25,692 nucleotides of DNA from positions 1 through 25,692 of the forward strand of contig JBEKCO010000025.1 of the NCBI GenBank assembly GCA_050014835.1. Direction: 5' to 3'. The notes beneath the pieces are model-generated. The model searched no databases. It was not told the origin of the DNA and was given only the letters and a program-made list of their open reading frames with translations. This document shows, piece after piece, positions 4,883 to 12,561 of this stretch (positions are counted from its first letter, which is position 1; each line of letters starts with the position of its first letter). A program made the translations under genes and the position numbers. This stretch comes from Bog-793 sp050014835. Lineage in GTDB: Bacteria > Actinomycetota > Acidimicrobiia > Acidimicrobiales > Bog-793.

Positions 4883-7375
4883 GTGAAGGCGGTCATCATG
4901 GCCGGTGGCGAGGGCACCCGGCTACGGCCCCTCACGACGAGTCAGCCGAAGCCCATGCTGCCGATGGCCAACCAGCCGATGGTGGCGCACGTCATCTCGC
5001 TTTTGAAGTCGCACGGGTTCGACGAGATCATCATCACCGTCGCTTTCCTCGCCAACACGATCCGGACGTACTTCGGCGACGGGTCGGAGTTCGGTGTGCG
5101 GATCGGCTACGCCACCGAGGAGACGCCGCTCGGGACGGCCGGTTCGGTGCGCAACGCCCGCGACGAGCTCGACGAGCGGTTCCTCGTCATCTCCGGCGAC
5201 GTGCTGACCGACATCGACCTCGGCGAGCTCGTCCGGTTCCACGACGAGGCCGGGGCGGCGGTCACGCTCGCCCTGAAGCCGATGGAGAACCCGCTCGAGT
5301 TCGGGATCGTCATCACCGACCCCAAGGGCCGGATCGAACGGTTCCTGGAGAAGCCGACCTGGGGTCAGGTCTTCTCGGACCGCATCAACACCGGCGTCTA
5401 CGTGCTCGACCCGGTCGTCCTCGACTACATCGCACCGGACCGCCCGGTCGACTTCTCCGCCGAGGTTTTCCCGGCGCTCCTCGAGGCCGGTCATGCGCTC
5501 TACGGGTTCACGACCGAGCGCTACTGGGAAGACGTGGGCACGCTGGAGGCCTACCTCAGGGTGCACGAGGACATCCTTGACGCGAAGGTCGCCGTCGCGA
5601 TCGATGCCTTCCCGCTGCGCGACGGGGTCTGGGTCGGCGAGGGGGCCGAGATCGACCCGTCGGCGACGATCGAGGCACCTGTGCTGATCGGCGACAACTG
5701 CCACGTCGGACCCGGCGCGCGCCTCGGCGCCTACACGGTGCTCGGTGCGAACGTGAACGTCGGCGAGGGGGTCGTGCTCGAACGCAGCGTCGTCCACGAC
5801 AACTGCTACATCGGCGCTGGCGCCGCGGCGCGCAGCGCCATCGTCGGGCGATCGTGTGAACTGCGCCGCGGCGTGAACATCGGCGAGGGGGCGGTGCTCG
5901 GCGACCACTGCCGGATCGGCCACCACGCCGTGATCACGGCGGGCGTGAAGGTCTACCCCCACAAGATCGTCGAGTCGAACGCCACGGTGACGAGCTCGAT
6001 CATCTGGGAGACGCGTGGCGCACGCGCTCTGTTCGGCCGGCGGGGGGTCTCGGGCATCGCCAACGTCGACCTCTCGCCCGAGCTCGTCACGCGGGTCGCG
6101 ATGGCGTACGCCGCGACGCTGCCGCGGGGCGCGTCGGTCACGACCTCGCGGGACTCGTCGCGTTCGGCCCGGATGCTGAAGCGCGCCGCGATCGTCGGGC
6201 TCAACGCGGCGGGGCTGCACGTCGAGGACCTCGAAGCCGCGACGCTTCCGCTCACGCGGTTCCACATCCGCACCGGCCCGAATCGGGGCGGGCTCGCCGT
6301 CGGCCTCGACCGGGAGGACCCCCAGTCCGTCGTCATCCGCTTCCTCGACGCCGACGGCGTCGACGTCGACGAGGCGACTGAGAAGCGGATCGAGCGGCTC
6401 TTTTACCGCGAGGACCTCCGCCGCGTGCTCGCCGAGGAGATCGGCGACATCGACTTCCCCGCGCGGTCGGCCGAGCTGTACACGGCGGCCCTCACCTCGA
6501 GCATCGAGCTCCAACCTTTGCGCGACGCCCATCTGAAGCTCGTCCTCGACTACGCCTACGGCACGGCGAGCCTTCTCATGCCGAACGTGCTCGCCAAGCT
6601 CGGCGCCGATGTGCTCGTCGTCAACCCCCTCGTGTCGACCGCCGGGATGCTCGGTTTCGACCGGCAGAAAAGCGCGGCACGCCTTTCCGAGCTGGTGCGG
6701 TCGTCCGGCGCGCACCTCGGTGCCGTGATCGGCGCGGACGGGGAGCAGCTCACCCTGGTCGACGACACCGGGGTCGTCCTGAGCGACGGCGAGGCCCTCC
6801 TCGCGGTCGCCCGGCTCGTCGCCGAGACGGAACCGGGAGCCCGAGTCGCCGTGCCCGTCAGCGCGACCTGGCGTCTCAACGAGGTGCTCGCCGAGCTCGG
6901 CGCGGAGGTCGTCTGGACCCAGATCGGCACCGCCAACCTCGTGGAGGTCGCGCTCGAGAACGACGCGACGCTCGCCGCGTCGACCGACGGTGACTTCGCC
7001 TTCCCGCGGTTTCTGCCCGCCTATGACGCGGTCGCCACCCTGGTCCACGTGCTCGCCATGCTGGCGACGAGCGGAAAACGGCTCTCGCAGCTGCGGGCCG
7101 GCCTGCCGCCGGTCTGCGTCGTGCACGAACAGGTGCTCACGCCGCTCGACCAGAAGGGCGCGGTGATGCGCGAATTCCTCGAGAGCGCCCGCGTCGACGA
7201 GGTCGTGCTCATCGACGGCGTGAAGGTGATCGACGCGACGGGTTGGACGCTTGTCGTCCCCGACACAGAAGAGCCGTCCACCCACATCTTCGCCGAAGCG
7301 GACGACGAGGAATCGTCGCGGGCCCGCGCCGACGCCGCCGCGGCCGAGATCCGCCGGTTCCTGGCAGAGATCTGA
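4883..7375 (+). CDS. Sugar-1-phosphate nucleotidyltransferase (ManC/GlmU-like) fused to a degraded phosphomannomutase domain
   Basis: 830 residues from the GTG at 4883. The frame extends to 4817, but the added 22 residues do not look like protein and the MKAVIMAGGEGTRLRPL hallmark begins at 4883. Residues 1-235 are a nucleotidyltransferase (GGEGTRLRP, LGTAGSV, SGDVLTD, FLEKP) that would make a nucleotide sugar, probably GDP-mannose. Residues about 250-385 are a left-handed beta-helix of hexapeptide repeats. Residues about 395-830 have the phosphohexomutase fold, but key loops are lost: the phosphoserine loop (TASHNP in active enzymes) reads around residue 460-475 without a matching Ser, the metal loop DxDxDR is replaced by GADGEQL near 616, and the C-terminal phosphate loop is only partly kept (VPDTEEPS, about 792). 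Likely role: nucleotide-sugar supply for glycans, with a structural or regulatory C-terminal domain. Substrate is inference. Confidence 0.88.
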   Translation: MKAVIMAGGEGTRLRPLTTSQPKPMLPMANQPMVAHVISLLKSHGFDEIIITVAFLANTIRTYFGDGSEFGVRIGYATEETPLGTAGSVRNARDELDERFLVISGDVLTDIDLGELVRFHDEAGAAVTLALKPMENPLEFGIVITDPKGRIERFLEKPTWGQVFSDRINTGVYVLDPVVLDYIAPDRPVDFSAEVFPALLEAGHALYGFTTERYWEDVGTLEAYLRVHEDILDAKVAVAIDAFPLRDGVWVGEGAEIDPSATIEAPVLIGDNCHVGPGARLGAYTVLGANVNVGEGVVLERSVVHDNCYIGAGAAARSAIVGRSCELRRGVNIGEGAVLGDHCRIGHHAVITAGVKVYPHKIVESNATVTSSIIWETRGARALFGRRGVSGIANVDLSPELVTRVAMAYAATLPRGASVTTSRDSSRSARMLKRAAIVGLNAAGLHVEDLEAATLPLTRFHIRTGPNRGGLAVGLDREDPQSVVIRFLDADGVDVDEATEKRIERLFYREDLRRVLAEEIGDIDFPARSAELYTAALTSSIELQPLRDAHLKLVLDYAYGTASLLMPNVLAKLGADVLVVNPLVSTAGMLGFDRQKSAARLSELVRSSGAHLGAVIGADGEQLTLVDDTGVVLSDGEALLAVARLVAETEPGARVAVPVSATWRLNEVLAELGAEVVWTQIGTANLVEVALENDATLAASTDGDFAFPRFLPAYDAVATLVHVLAMLATSGKRLSQLRAGLPPVCVVHEQVLTPLDQKGAVMREFLESARVDEVVLIDGVKVIDATGWTLVVPDTEEPSTHIFAEADDEESSRARADAAAAEIRRFLAEI

Positions 7376-7389
7376 GGAGTGCCAGTCGC

Positions 7390-7395
7390 TAGGAT
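7390..7395 (+). promoter_or_regulatory. Candidate -10 box before gcvH
   Basis: TAGGAT ends eight bases before the GTG of gcvH. No good -35 is seen at the expected distance. The spacing resembles the leaderless sites at 3667 and 4186, but AGGA within the box could also act as a weak Shine-Dalgarno. Confidence 0.3.
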
Positions 7396-7403
7396 GAGCC
7401 TCC

Positions 7404-7784
7404 GTGAACGCGCCTGAAGAGCTCCGCTACACCCCCGATCACGAATGGGTACGCGCCGAGGAGGGCGGCGCGCGCATCGGGATCACCGACTTCGCACAGG
7501 ACGCCCTCGGCGACGTCGTCTACGTCGAGCTGCCGACGGTCGGGACGACCGTCGCCAAAGGGGAAACGATCGGCGAGGTCGAGTCGACAAAGTCCGTCTC
7601 CGAGGTCTACGCCCCGGTCTCCGGTGAGGTCGTCGCGGTGAACGGCGAACTTGCCGCGGCGCCCCAGCGTCTCAACGAGGACCCCTACGGCGGCGGCTGG
7701 ATCTGCACGATCGCCGCGTCGGCACCTGGGGAGCTGGACTCCCTGCTCAGCGCCGATGACTACCGGGCGCTGACCGCCGAGTGA
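7404..7784 (+). CDS. gcvH: Glycine cleavage system H protein
   Basis: 126 residues, the usual length. It carries the lipoyl arm that shuttles aminomethyl groups between the P, T and L proteins of glycine cleavage. The opening RYTPDHEWV and the lipoyl site ESTKSVSEV (Lys63) are both canonical, followed by PVSGEVVAVN and the conserved NEDPYGGGWI. Start is GTG at 7404, only 28 bases after the preceding gene. It lies 3.7 kb upstream of gcvT and gcvPA/PB on the same strand, and directly before a garA-like gene as in mycobacteria (Rv1826-Rv1827). Confidence 0.96.
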   Translation: MNAPEELRYTPDHEWVRAEEGGARIGITDFAQDALGDVVYVELPTVGTTVAKGETIGEVESTKSVSEVYAPVSGEVVAVNGELAAAPQRLNEDPYGGGWICTIAASAPGELDSLLSADDYRALTAE

Positions 7785-7801
7785 GCGGGGACGGCCCAAT
7801 T

Positions 7802-7816
7802 TTCGCCTAAGGCGAA
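7802..7816. repeat. Perfect inverted repeat between gcvH and garA
   Basis: TTCGCC-TAA-GGCGAA, six-base arms with a three-base centre, lies 18 bases after gcvH and 21 bases before the garA start. It could be an operator for a dimeric regulator or a small hairpin that trims gcvH read-through. No T-run follows on the plus strand; a short TTTT lies on its left side. Confidence 0.45.
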
Positions 7817-7836
7817 GCGGCGCGCGAACGGCTACC

Positions 7837-8316
7837 GTGAGTGAGGTGTTCTGTCACAACTGCGGACACCGCAATCCGCCCGGCGTGAACTTCTGTTCAT
7901 CCTGTGGAGTCGCGCTCGCCCCGAACACCGACACGACGGTCTCGTTCATCCCCGAGGAGTCGACCGGGGAGCTCGGCGACGAGGAGCTCGGCGTCGAGGT
8001 GGGCGAGCTCGCCGCCGGAACCGGGGTGCTCGTCGTGAAGCGCGGGCCCGAGAGCGGCGCGAAGTTCGTGCTCGACAACGAGCTGACCCGGGTCGGACGC
8101 CACCCGGACAGCGAGATCTTCCTCGACGACATCACGGTCTCGCGTCGTCACGCCGAGTTCGTGCGGTCGGCGGGCGGCTACGTCGTGCGCGACGTCGGCT
8201 CGCTGAACGGGACCTACGTGAATCGCGAGCGGATCGACGAGGTGCCGCTCTCGAGCGGTGACGAGGTCCAGATCGGCAAGTTCAAGCTCGTCTTCCTGGC
8301 GGCGCGGCCGTCGTGA
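7837..8316 (+). CDS. garA: GarA/OdhI-like FHA regulator with N-terminal zinc ribbon
   Basis: 159 residues. GarA/OdhI binds and inhibits 2-oxoglutarate dehydrogenase and tunes glutamate metabolism, released by Ser/Thr-kinase phosphorylation of an N-terminal Thr pair. The FHA domain (about 65-155) is very close to GarA as remembered: VGRHPDSEIFLDDITVSRRH, VGSLNGTYVNR and GDEVQIGKFKLVFL. DTTVSF (Thr33, Thr34) sits where GarA has its ETTSVF phosphorylation motif. Unlike mycobacterial GarA, the N-terminus is a four-Cys zinc ribbon (Cys6, Cys9, Cys20, Cys23). Start is GTG at 7837 without a Shine-Dalgarno. Its stop overlaps the next start (GTGA). Family is firm; target enzyme is inference. Confidence 0.9.
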   Translation: MSEVFCHNCGHRNPPGVNFCSSCGVALAPNTDTTVSFIPEESTGELGDEELGVEVGELAAGTGVLVVKRGPESGAKFVLDNELTRVGRHPDSEIFLDDITVSRRHAEFVRSAGGYVVRDVGSLNGTYVNRERIDEVPLSSGDEVQIGKFKLVFLAARPS

Positions 8317-9353
8317 CGGACCACGCGGGGGAGGGAGCCCCCGAGCGCAGCTTCTTGTCGATCCGCGAGGTCCTCGACCTGCTCGTGGCAGAGTTTCCCG
8401 ACGTCACCATCTCGAAGATCCGATTCCTCGAAAGCCGCGGGCTCATCCACCCGGAGCGCACGGCGTCGGGGTACCGCAAGTTCTACGAGTCCGACGTCGA
8501 GCGCCTGCGGTGGATCCTGCGCGAGCAGCGCGAGCACTTCCTGCCGCTCAAGGTGATCAAGGGGCGGCTCGACGGGGTGAGCGGGGCGGTCGCACCGTCG
8601 CTTTTCGACGGTGACTTCTCCGATCCCCCCGAAGAGTCGCACGAGCTCGTCGGTGCCCGTTCGGCCCATGCCTCGTCGTCGGGGGGCGGCTCGGACCCGG
8701 ACGAGTTCGAGGAGTTCTTCGAATCGGGCGGCGACGAGGAGCCGTCGCGCCCCCTCGATGACGACGCCAGCGGTCCCGGCCCCTCGTCGGGCGGCGATGA
8801 CACCGGCGCGGGTTCGGCTCCCGGCGCCGACGCGCCGCCGACGCCGCGTCGCCCCGCCCGCGCGACGAAGAGCGCGGCCGCATCCCGCGTCGCGGCGGAG
8901 AAGCCGGCGAAGAAGCCACGGCGTCCCGGCGGCCGTCCGCCGCGGGACGGAGCCCCGGGCGCGGGGAGCGGGGTGACGGGCTACAGCGCCGCGGATCTCG
9001 CCCGGGCTGCCGGGGTCGACGCCCGTGTCGTCGCCGAGCTCGACGAGTACGGCCTGATCGTCGCCGTCGAGGCGGCCGGCGTGCGCGCCTACCCGCCGGT
9101 TTCGCTCGAGATCGTGCGCCTCGCCACCTCGTTCGGCAAGTTCGGCGTCGAGCCTCGGCACCTGCGCACGTTCAAGCACGCCGCGGAGCGCGAGACGGGC
9201 CTTTTCTCGCAGGTCGTCACGCCGCTCCTGTACCAGCGCAATCCCGAGGCCCGCGCCCGCGCCGCGACCGAGCTGAAAGAGCTCGTCGAGCTCGGCGCCG
9301 CGCTCCACGAGGCGTTCGTGCGTGCGGCCCTCGACGACGTCGGCCGGGGATGA
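8313..9353 (+). CDS. ftsR: MerR-family regulator, FtsR (Rv1828)-like
   Basis: 346 residues. In Corynebacterium the gene after odhI encodes FtsR, a MerR-type activator of ftsZ, and Rv1828 is the mycobacterial equivalent. Residues 13-90 are a winged HTH (FLSIREVLDLL, ISKIRFLESRGLIHPERTAS, GYRKFYESDVERLRWIL). Residues about 220-346 are a second helical DNA-binding-like domain (YSAADLARAAGVDARVVAEL, FGKFGVEPRHLRTFKHAAER) matching the Rv1828 C-terminal half. Between them is a linker of about 130 residues, first acidic/Ser/Gly-rich, then Lys/Arg/Pro-rich (KKPRRPGGRPP), much longer than in Rv1828 (about 247 residues in all). The GTG start overlaps the garA stop, so translation is coupled. Target genes are inferred from family. 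Confidence 0.88.
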   Translation: MTDHAGEGAPERSFLSIREVLDLLVAEFPDVTISKIRFLESRGLIHPERTASGYRKFYESDVERLRWILREQREHFLPLKVIKGRLDGVSGAVAPSLFDGDFSDPPEESHELVGARSAHASSSGGGSDPDEFEEFFESGGDEEPSRPLDDDASGPGPSSGGDDTGAGSAPGADAPPTPRRPARATKSAAASRVAAEKPAKKPRRPGGRPPRDGAPGAGSGVTGYSAADLARAAGVDARVVAELDEYGLIVAVEAAGVRAYPPVSLEIVRLATSFGKFGVEPRHLRTFKHAAERETGLFSQVVTPLLYQRNPEARARAATELKELVELGAALHEAFVRAALDDVGRG

Positions 9354-9943
9354 CCGCCGGGCCGACGACGGCCCTGTCGGCCGGGGAGATCGCGGCGATC
9401 GTGGACCGACTCGCCACGGCGATCGACGCCGACCATCCGGGTGGTGTGACGATCGTCGGGCTGTTGAAAGGGAGCGTCTTTCTTGCCGCCGACCTCGTGC
9501 GGGCGCTCACCGTGCCCTGCACCGTCGATTTCCTCGCCCTCTCCTCGTACGTCGCGGGTGAGCGGCGGGTGCGGATCCTCAAGGACCTCGACAAGGACGT
9601 GACCGGCGAGGACGTCATCGTCACCGCCGACGTCGTCGACACCGGGTTGTCGATCCGTTACGTCGTGGACCTGCTGGAGCGCCGCGGGGCGCGTGGCGTC
9701 GAGGTCTGCGCGCTGCTCGACCGGCCCGGTCGCCGGATCGTCCCGGTGCCGCTGCGCTACTGCGGCGCGGAGGCGGCGGAGGACTTCCTGGTCGGCTACG
9801 GGCTCGATTTGGCCGACCGCTACCGCAACCTGCCATCGATCCACGTCATCGACCCGGAGGCGGTCTCGCGGGACCGCGAATCGTTCGAAGCGGCCGTGTT
9901 CGGTCCGCTTCCCGCCGTATCGGCCGAGAACCGCCGGGACTAA
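9350..9943 (+). CDS. Hypoxanthine phosphoribosyltransferase-like protein
   Basis: 197 residues. The family makes IMP or GMP from hypoxanthine or guanine and PRPP in the cytoplasm. Visible motifs: VGLLKGSVFLAADLVRAL, the flexible-loop region DFLALSSY, ILKDLDKDVTGEDVIV, and the PRPP loop TADVVDTGLS. In most members that loop reads E-D-[IV]-[IV]-D-[ST]-G; here the first acidic residue is Ala (Ala93, then Asp94 and Asp97). The C-terminal DFLVGYGLDLADRYRNLP motif is well kept. The start overlaps the ftsR stop (ATGA). M. tuberculosis has no such gene between Rv1828 and Rv1829, so this is an insertion in a conserved cluster. Active HPRT is likely but not certain. Confidence 0.85.
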   Translation: MTAGPTTALSAGEIAAIVDRLATAIDADHPGGVTIVGLLKGSVFLAADLVRALTVPCTVDFLALSSYVAGERRVRILKDLDKDVTGEDVIVTADVVDTGLSIRYVVDLLERRGARGVEVCALLDRPGRRIVPVPLRYCGAEAAEDFLVGYGLDLADRYRNLPSIHVIDPEAVSRDRESFEAAVFGPLPAVSAENRRD

Positions 9944-9952
9944 GTTCGAGGC

Positions 9953-10447
9953 GTGCTCGAGGTGCGGCTGACCGCGGTGCGGGTCGACCTCCAGTCGAAC
10001 ACGCCCGTCGTGCTCCTCCAGGAGGTCGCCGGCGAGCGCTCGCTGCCGATCTTCATCGGCGCGCCGGAGGCGACGGCGATCGCCTTCGCCATCCAGGGCG
10101 TCGAGGTCCCGCGCCCGATGACGCACGACCTCATGAAGGACCTGCTCGACGCCCTCGGCGCGAACGTCGAGCGCGTCGTCGTGAGCGAGGTGCGTGACGC
10201 TACCTACTTCGCCGAGATCCACCTCGCCGTCGGCGGGCGGGCCCTCGAGCTGTCCTCGCGTCCGTCGGACGCCATCGCCCTCGCGGCGCGCACCCACTCG
10301 CCGCTTTTCGTCGAGGACGAGCTCATGGAGTCGGCGGGCGTCGTGCTCGACGACGACGAGGACGACGACGACGAGGCCCCGGAGGAGATCGTGGGGGAGT
10401 TCCGCGAGTTCCTCGAGCGGGTCCGCCCGGAGGACTTCACGACCTGA
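9953..10447 (+). CDS. Bifunctional nuclease family protein (DUF151/BFN), Rv1829-like
   Basis: 164 residues. Members have been reported as DNase/RNase in plants and exist as a crystal-studied family in Thermotoga; the role in actinobacteria is unsettled. Conserved family stretches are LPIFIGAPEATAIAFAIQG, PRPMTHDLMKDLLDALGA and SSRPSDAIALAARTHSPLFV. After the domain comes an acidic run (DDDEDDDDEAPEE, about 133-145) and a helix ending in FREFLERVRPEDF. Start is GTG at 9953, nine bases after the preceding gene; TAAGTT at 9941-9946 could be a -10 but is mostly that gene's stop codon. Confidence 0.88.
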   Translation: MLEVRLTAVRVDLQSNTPVVLLQEVAGERSLPIFIGAPEATAIAFAIQGVEVPRPMTHDLMKDLLDALGANVERVVVSEVRDATYFAEIHLAVGGRALELSSRPSDAIALAARTHSPLFVEDELMESAGVVLDDDEDDDDEAPEEIVGEFREFLERVRPEDFTT

Positions 10448-10464
10448 GCCGGCCCGCGACCGGC
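10448..10464 (+). terminator. Weak GC hairpin after the bifunctional nuclease gene
   Basis: GCCGG (10448-10452) and CCGGC (10460-10464) pair directly after the stop codon. The stem is short and lacks a T-run; it may slow read-through into the promoter that follows. Confidence 0.25.
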
Positions 10465-10475
10465 GGATCTGGTCG

Positions 10476-10505
10476 TTGACTCGCCCCCGCCGGCGGCCGT
10501 AACCT
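10476..10505 (+). promoter_or_regulatory. Promoter of the second merR gene
   Basis: TTGACT (10476-10481) and TAACCT (10500-10505) are separated by 18 bases, close to the bacterial consensus and one of the clearest promoters in the window. Transcription would begin near 10512, about 70 bases before the ATG at 10585. Confidence 0.6.
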
Positions 10506-10526
10506 CACGACAGCAGCGTAGTTACG
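10498..10526. promoter_or_regulatory. Dyad over the -10 of the second merR promoter
   Basis: CGTAAC (10498-10503) and GTTACG (10521-10526) are perfect inverted six-base arms 17 bases apart. The left arm overlaps the -10. A MerR dimer bound here could autoregulate the gene; this is inference from position. Confidence 0.45.
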
Positions 10527-10584
10527 CGCCTGTCATCGCGGCGTCTTGCCGCACCAAGCGCGGGTCTGCCAGGAGGAACGCGCG

Positions 10585-11070
<486 letters not shown>

Positions 11071-11087
11071 GGGGCGGAGGCACGACC

Positions 11088-11477
11088 ATCCGCCCGGACG
11101 GGACTGCCCGAACGGTTCGCTTCGCGCACTCCTCGGAGCAGTTCCTCGCCGAACTCCTCGACTTCTACGGCGTCGCCTGGGAGTACGAGCCGGTCGAGTT
11201 CGTCCTCGCCTGGGACGACGAGGGCCGTCCGACCTCGGGGTTCCGGCCGGACTTCTACCTGCCCGGGTTCGACCTGTTCCTGGAGCTGACGACGATGCGC
11301 CAGGAGCTCGTGACGAAAAAGAACGCCAAGTTGCGGCGACTCGTCGAGCTCTACCCCGACCTCAGCATCCGGATGCTCTACCGGCGTGACTGCGCCCGCC
11401 TCGAGCTCAAGGCGCTCTTGGCGGCCGGCGGCGCGCCAGGGCCGTCGGCAACCTACCCGTCTACCATGGCCGGTTAG
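11088..11477 (+). CDS. PD-(D/E)XK nuclease-fold-like protein with an apparent ATC start
   Basis: The frame is open from 11067, after an in-frame TAG at 11064, to the TAG at 11475. It holds a conserved-looking domain: SSEQFLAELLDFYGVAWEYE, FRPDFYLPGFDLFLELTT, then a Lys-rich helix and LSIRMLYRRDC. The pattern Glu17...Asp55...Glu66-x-Thr68 fits a PD-(D/E)XK core in which the Lys of ExK is Thr, with Lys77/Lys78 nearby. No ATG, GTG or TTG occurs in frame before 11295, which is past the core. GGAGG (11076-11080) lies seven bases before ATC 11088, so ATC is the best start (129 residues). Alternatives are a sequencing error or a start codon lost by mutation. Function unknown. Confidence 0.6.
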   Translation: MRPDGTARTVRFAHSSEQFLAELLDFYGVAWEYEPVEFVLAWDDEGRPTSGFRPDFYLPGFDLFLELTTMRQELVTKKNAKLRRLVELYPDLSIRMLYRRDCARLELKALLAAGGAPGPSATYPSTMAG

Positions 11478-11488
11478 CCGGTGACGAG

Positions 11489-12553
11489 ATGAGCCTTCGA
11501 CAGAGCCCGCTGAGAGCCGAACACGAGGCGCTCGGTGCGAAGCTCGTCGAGTTCGGCGGCTGGGAGATGCCGCTTTCGTATCCCACCGGAACGCTCGCCG
11601 AGCATCTCGCGTGCCGCCGCGGCGCCGTCGTGTTCGACGTGAGCCACCTCGGCACCGTGCGGGTCGCGGGCTCCGGCGCCCTCGGGGATCTGCAGGCGAC
11701 GTTCACGAACGACCTCGGGAAGATCTCGGCGGGACGGGCCCAGTACACGCACCTGCTCGACGAGTCGGGCTCGGTCGTCGACGACTGCATCATCTGGTGG
11801 CTCGACGAGGCGACCTTCGACGTCATGCCGAACGCCTCGAACACGGCCTCGGTGCGCGACGCGGTCGGCGGCGAGGACACGACGGCCAACCGGGCGATCA
11901 TCGCCGTCCAGGGACCCGCGGCCCGCGCCGTCGTCGCCAAGGTCGCGCCGGATGCGGCCGCGGTGGCGCACTTCGGCGTGGCGCGCTTTGACCACCACGG
12001 CACGGCGTGCGTCGTCGCCGGCACCGGGTACACCGGCGAGGACGGCGTCGAGTGCGCCGTGCCGGCCGAGGCGGCGAGCGAGTTCTTCCGCGCCGTCGTC
12101 GCCGCGGGGGCGGTGCCGGCGGGGCTCGGGGCGCGCGACACCCTGCGGCTCGAGGCCGGGCTGCCGCTTTTCGGTTACGAGCTCGGCCCGGGGATCACGC
12201 CCGTCCAGGCGGGTCTCGGCTGGGTCGTCGCCTGGGGAAAGCCCGCTTTCATTGGTAAGGCCGCCCTCGAGGCCGAGCGTGCCGCCGGGGTGAGGCGCCG
12301 GCTGCGCGGTCTACTGGCGGCGACGGGTCGCGTACCGCGCGCCCACGACCGCTGCTCGATCGCCGGCGACGAGGTCGGCTTCGTGACGAGCGGAAACTTC
12401 TCGCCAGTTCTCGAGCGGGGTATCGCCCTCGCCTTCCTGCCCCCCGACGTCGCCGAGGGCACCGAGGTCGAGGTGGACGTACGGGGGAGCGCGGTGCCGA
12501 CCTCGGTCGTGAAGCCACCGTTCCAGCGACTCGCCGGCGCCGCGCCGCACTAG
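11489..12553 (+). CDS. gcvT: Glycine cleavage system T protein (aminomethyltransferase)
   Basis: 354 residues, usual length. It transfers the one-carbon unit from the aminomethyl-H protein to tetrahydrofolate and frees ammonia. Motifs: LVEFGGWEMPLSYP near the start, VVFDVSHLG, FTNDLGKIS, the VVDDC strand with Asp98/Asp99 near the catalytic Asp position, and GLGARDTLRLEAGLPLFGYE. The C-terminal barrel continues to residue 354. The ATG at 11489 is 11 bases after the preceding ORF, with only a weak Shine-Dalgarno (GGTGACGAG). No glycine riboswitch is visible upstream. It is followed eight bases later by gcvPA. Confidence 0.95.
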   Translation: MSLRQSPLRAEHEALGAKLVEFGGWEMPLSYPTGTLAEHLACRRGAVVFDVSHLGTVRVAGSGALGDLQATFTNDLGKISAGRAQYTHLLDESGSVVDDCIIWWLDEATFDVMPNASNTASVRDAVGGEDTTANRAIIAVQGPAARAVVAKVAPDAAAVAHFGVARFDHHGTACVVAGTGYTGEDGVECAVPAEAASEFFRAVVAAGAVPAGLGARDTLRLEAGLPLFGYELGPGITPVQAGLGWVVAWGKPAFIGKAALEAERAAGVRRRLRGLLAATGRVPRAHDRCSIAGDEVGFVTSGNFSPVLERGIALAFLPPDVAEGTEVEVDVRGSAVPTSVVKPPFQRLAGAAPH

Positions 12554-12561
12554 GGAGGACC

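Noticed and set aside
4922..7285. A 787-residue minus-strand frame opposite the nucleotidyltransferase gene
   Set aside because: Its composition (Arg, Asp, Glu, His-rich, no hydrophobic core) is what a GC-rich gene gives in antisense; the plus strand has clear ManC-like motifs.
11478..11488. Glycine riboswitch before gcvT or gcvH
   Set aside because: The gap before gcvT is 11 bases and that before gcvH is 28; neither can hold the aptamer.
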